64,000 bases of DNA from Nonomuraea ceibae. GTDB lineage: Bacteria > Actinomycetota > Actinomycetes > Streptosporangiales > Streptosporangiaceae. Both the position numbers and the translations under genes were made by a program. How positions within the stretch are numbered: the stretch's first letter is position 1; every line of letters begins with the position of its first letter. The notes beneath the pieces are model-generated. The model had not been told where the DNA came from and made no database searches. It saw only the letters and a list, made by a program, of their open reading frames with translations. The DNA is taken from positions 1 through 64,000 of the forward strand of contig NZ_JAHKRO010000005.1 of the NCBI RefSeq assembly GCF_019396325.1. Reading direction: 5' to 3'. This document shows positions 62,608 through 64,000 of this stretch, one piece after another.

Positions 62608-62613
62608 CGCGGC

Positions 62614-63771
62614 ATGACCCCCGCCCCGGGCTCGCCCGGCGACGTCCTGACGCTGATCAGCGCAGGCTCCGCGACGACCCGTTCCGACCTCGCCCGGCTC
62701 ACCGGGCTGGCCCGATCCACGATCTCCCAGCGCGTCGACGCGCTGATCGAGCGCGGCCTGGTCGAGGAGACCGAGAGCGGCGAGTCGACCGGCGGACGCC
62801 CGCCCCGCCAGCTCCGCCTGCACACCGAGGAGCACGCCTTCGCCGGCGTCGACCTCGGCGCCACCCACTGCCGCATCGCCCTCATGGACATGTCCGGCGA
62901 CGTGCTCGCCGAGTGCGAGGACTCCCTGCTGATCGAGGAGGGCCCCGAGACCGTGCTCGCGCACGTCGACGGCCGCCTCGACCGGCTCCTCGCCGAGGCG
63001 GGGCGGCCCAGGGCGGCGCTGCGGGCCATCGGCATGGGCGTGCCGGGCCCGGTCGAGTTCGCCACCGGGCGGCCGAACAACCCGCCGATCATGCCCGGCT
63101 GGAACGAGTACCCGATCCCTGAATACTTCGGCGGCACCGCCGTCCTCGTCGACAACGACGTCAACGTCATGGCCCTGGGCGAGCACCGCAACGCCTTCGG
63201 CGACATCCGCCACCTGCTGTTCGTCAAGGTCGGCACCGGCATCGGCTGCGGCATCGTCGCCGAGGGCACCCTCCACAGGGGAGCGCAGGGCTCGGCCGGC
63301 GACATCGGCCACATCCGCGTCAACGGCCACGAGGAGGCGGGCTGTCGCTGCGGCAACAGCGCCTGCCTGGAAGCCGTGGCCGGCGGCGCCGCCGTCGCCC
63401 GCCGCCTCACCGAGCTGGGCGTCGCCGCCGAGTCGGGAGCCGACGTCGTCGCGCTCGTCCAGGCCGGCAACACCCAGGCGCTGCGGCTCGTCAGAGAGGC
63501 CGGCCGGCTCATCGGCGAGGTGCTGGCCAGCCTGGTCAACTTCTTCAACCCCGAGGTCATCGTCATCGGCGGCGCCCTCTCGCGGGTCCACGAACACCTG
63601 CTCGCCGGCATCAGGGAGACCGTCTACCGCCGCTCCCTGCCGCTGGCCACCCACCACCTGTCGATCGTGCCGAGCCGCATGGGGATCAACGCCGCCGCAC
63701 TGGGCGCCGGGATTCTCGCGATCGAGCACTACCTGTCACCGGACAACATCAACCGCATCGTCAACGCCTGA
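62614..63771 (+). CDS. ROK-family sugar-responsive transcriptional regulator
   Basis: This 385-residue regulator has an N-terminal winged HTH (TTRSDLARLTGLARSTISQRVDALIERGLVEE). The ROK domain has GVDLGATHCRIALMDMSG, GVPGPVEFATG, VDNDVNVMALGE, KVGTGIGCGIV and the zinc motif HEEAGCRCGNSACLEA. It likely senses a sugar or sugar phosphate. It precedes the ABC-transporter ATPase gene by 21 bases and so probably regulates that transporter. Confidence 0.92.
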   Translation: MTPAPGSPGDVLTLISAGSATTRSDLARLTGLARSTISQRVDALIERGLVEETESGESTGGRPPRQLRLHTEEHAFAGVDLGATHCRIALMDMSGDVLAECEDSLLIEEGPETVLAHVDGRLDRLLAEAGRPRAALRAIGMGVPGPVEFATGRPNNPPIMPGWNEYPIPEYFGGTAVLVDNDVNVMALGEHRNAFGDIRHLLFVKVGTGIGCGIVAEGTLHRGAQGSAGDIGHIRVNGHEEAGCRCGNSACLEAVAGGAAVARRLTELGVAAESGADVVALVQAGNTQALRLVREAGRLIGEVLASLVNFFNPEVIVIGGALSRVHEHLLAGIRETVYRRSLPLATHHLSIVPSRMGINAAALGAGILAIEHYLSPDNINRIVNA

Positions 63772-63792
63772 AACCGTGTGAAAGGGAGCCCG

Positions 63793-64000
63793 ATGCTCGT
63801 CATGAGGGGGATCGTCAAGCAGTTCCCCGGCGTGCGCGCGCTGGACGGGGTCGACCTGGACGTGCGGGCGGGCGAGGTGCACTGCCTGCTCGGCCAGAAC
63901 GGCGCCGGCAAGTCGACACTGATCAAGGTCCTGGCCGGCGTCCACCAGCCGGACGAGGGCACCGTGGAGTTCAACGGCGCGCAGGTGCGCCCGTCAGGCC
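63793..64000 (+). CDS. Sugar ABC transporter ATP-binding protein, N-terminal part
   Basis: The gene runs off the window. The first ~69 residues include [21 protein letters not shown] and Walker [17 protein letters not shown], the RbsA/XylG/MglA type that normally carries two fused ATPase domains. AAGGGAG lies five bases before ATG 63793. It is the second gene of the ROK-led operon. Confidence 0.9.
   Translation, partial: MLVMRGIVKQFPGVRALDGVDLDVRAGEVHCLLGQNGAGKSTLIKVLAGVHQPDEGTVEFNGAQVRPSG

Overview
The window is high-GC actinobacterial chromosome. DasR, WhiB1, RsrA/SigR, nickel superoxide dismutase with its SodX protease, the fused 2-oxoglutarate decarboxylase Kgd, PadR/DUF4097 pairs and many GTG/TTG starts point to the Streptosporangiales (a Nonomuraea-like genus is my guess; no rRNA is present to test it). 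The first ~30 bases are poly-C plus the 3' end of an Illumina adapter, so base 1 is a contig edge and real sequence starts at about base 31. I saw no tRNA, rRNA, CRISPR array, prophage or intact insertion sequence.

Layout. 1-7.2 kb: housekeeping genes (LMW phosphatase end, ketosamine kinase, the hisN / rsgA / aroA neighbourhood, SRAP DNA-protein crosslink protein, DksA-like zinc-finger protein, methyltransferase). 7.3-24.5 kb: redox and signalling block: sigR-rsrA with a sigma-R autoregulatory promoter, a sugar epimerase, a small membrane peptide with two tandem HD-GYP-type membrane proteins, biotin carboxylase plus a mini biotin carrier, a PASTA Ser/Thr kinase, an IlvG-type ThDP enzyme, a three-gene two-component/DUF4097 operon, an XRE-cupin regulator, bioD, dasR, pdtaS and whiB1. 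sigR, rsrA, the mini biotin carrier, pdtaS and whiB1 are neighbours in Mycobacterium tuberculosis too, so this is an ancestral cluster expanded by insertions. CRP-type palindromes lie before pdtaS/dasR and before whiB1. 24.8-33.3 kb: lipid kinase, two small membrane proteins, a SigB/SigF-type sigma factor with its RsbW-like partner, sodN/sodX, a polar amino-acid ABC operon and malic enzyme.

33.4-44.9 kb is the most unusual part. After a TPR-type developmental regulator come five tandem, separately transcribed secreted proteins of one trypsin-like family. The outermost copy (42882-43979) has a full His-Asp-Ser triad. The four others keep His, Asp and the disulfide cysteines but have Asp, Asn, Asp and Asp at the nucleophile position. 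Three of them carry a conserved ~110-130-residue insertion between the Asp and the lost-Ser region, and all four have a DxDxNxxxD-like loop that the active copy lacks. Matching upstream elements, CRP-like palindromes before three copies and near-identical terminators show that whole transcription units were duplicated. A decayed sixth copy lies beyond the active one. I read this as an expanded pseudoprotease family.

44.9-64 kb: thiolase-like enzyme, a VapBC toxin-antitoxin pair, a membrane-anchored protein of unknown function, a zinc-type reductase, a PadR/DUF4097 operon, a tiny DUF6104 gene, kgd, a stand-alone B3/B4-domain protein, an ArsR-MFS operon, a glutathionyl-hydroquinone-reductase-like GST, an MBL hydrolase, a secreted type-B carboxylesterase, a TetR regulator, an SDR, and a ROK regulator heading a sugar ABC transporter cut by the window end. 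A pervasive feature is a TANNNT-type -10 box ending 6-8 bases before the start codon, which predicts leaderless mRNAs for about twenty genes.
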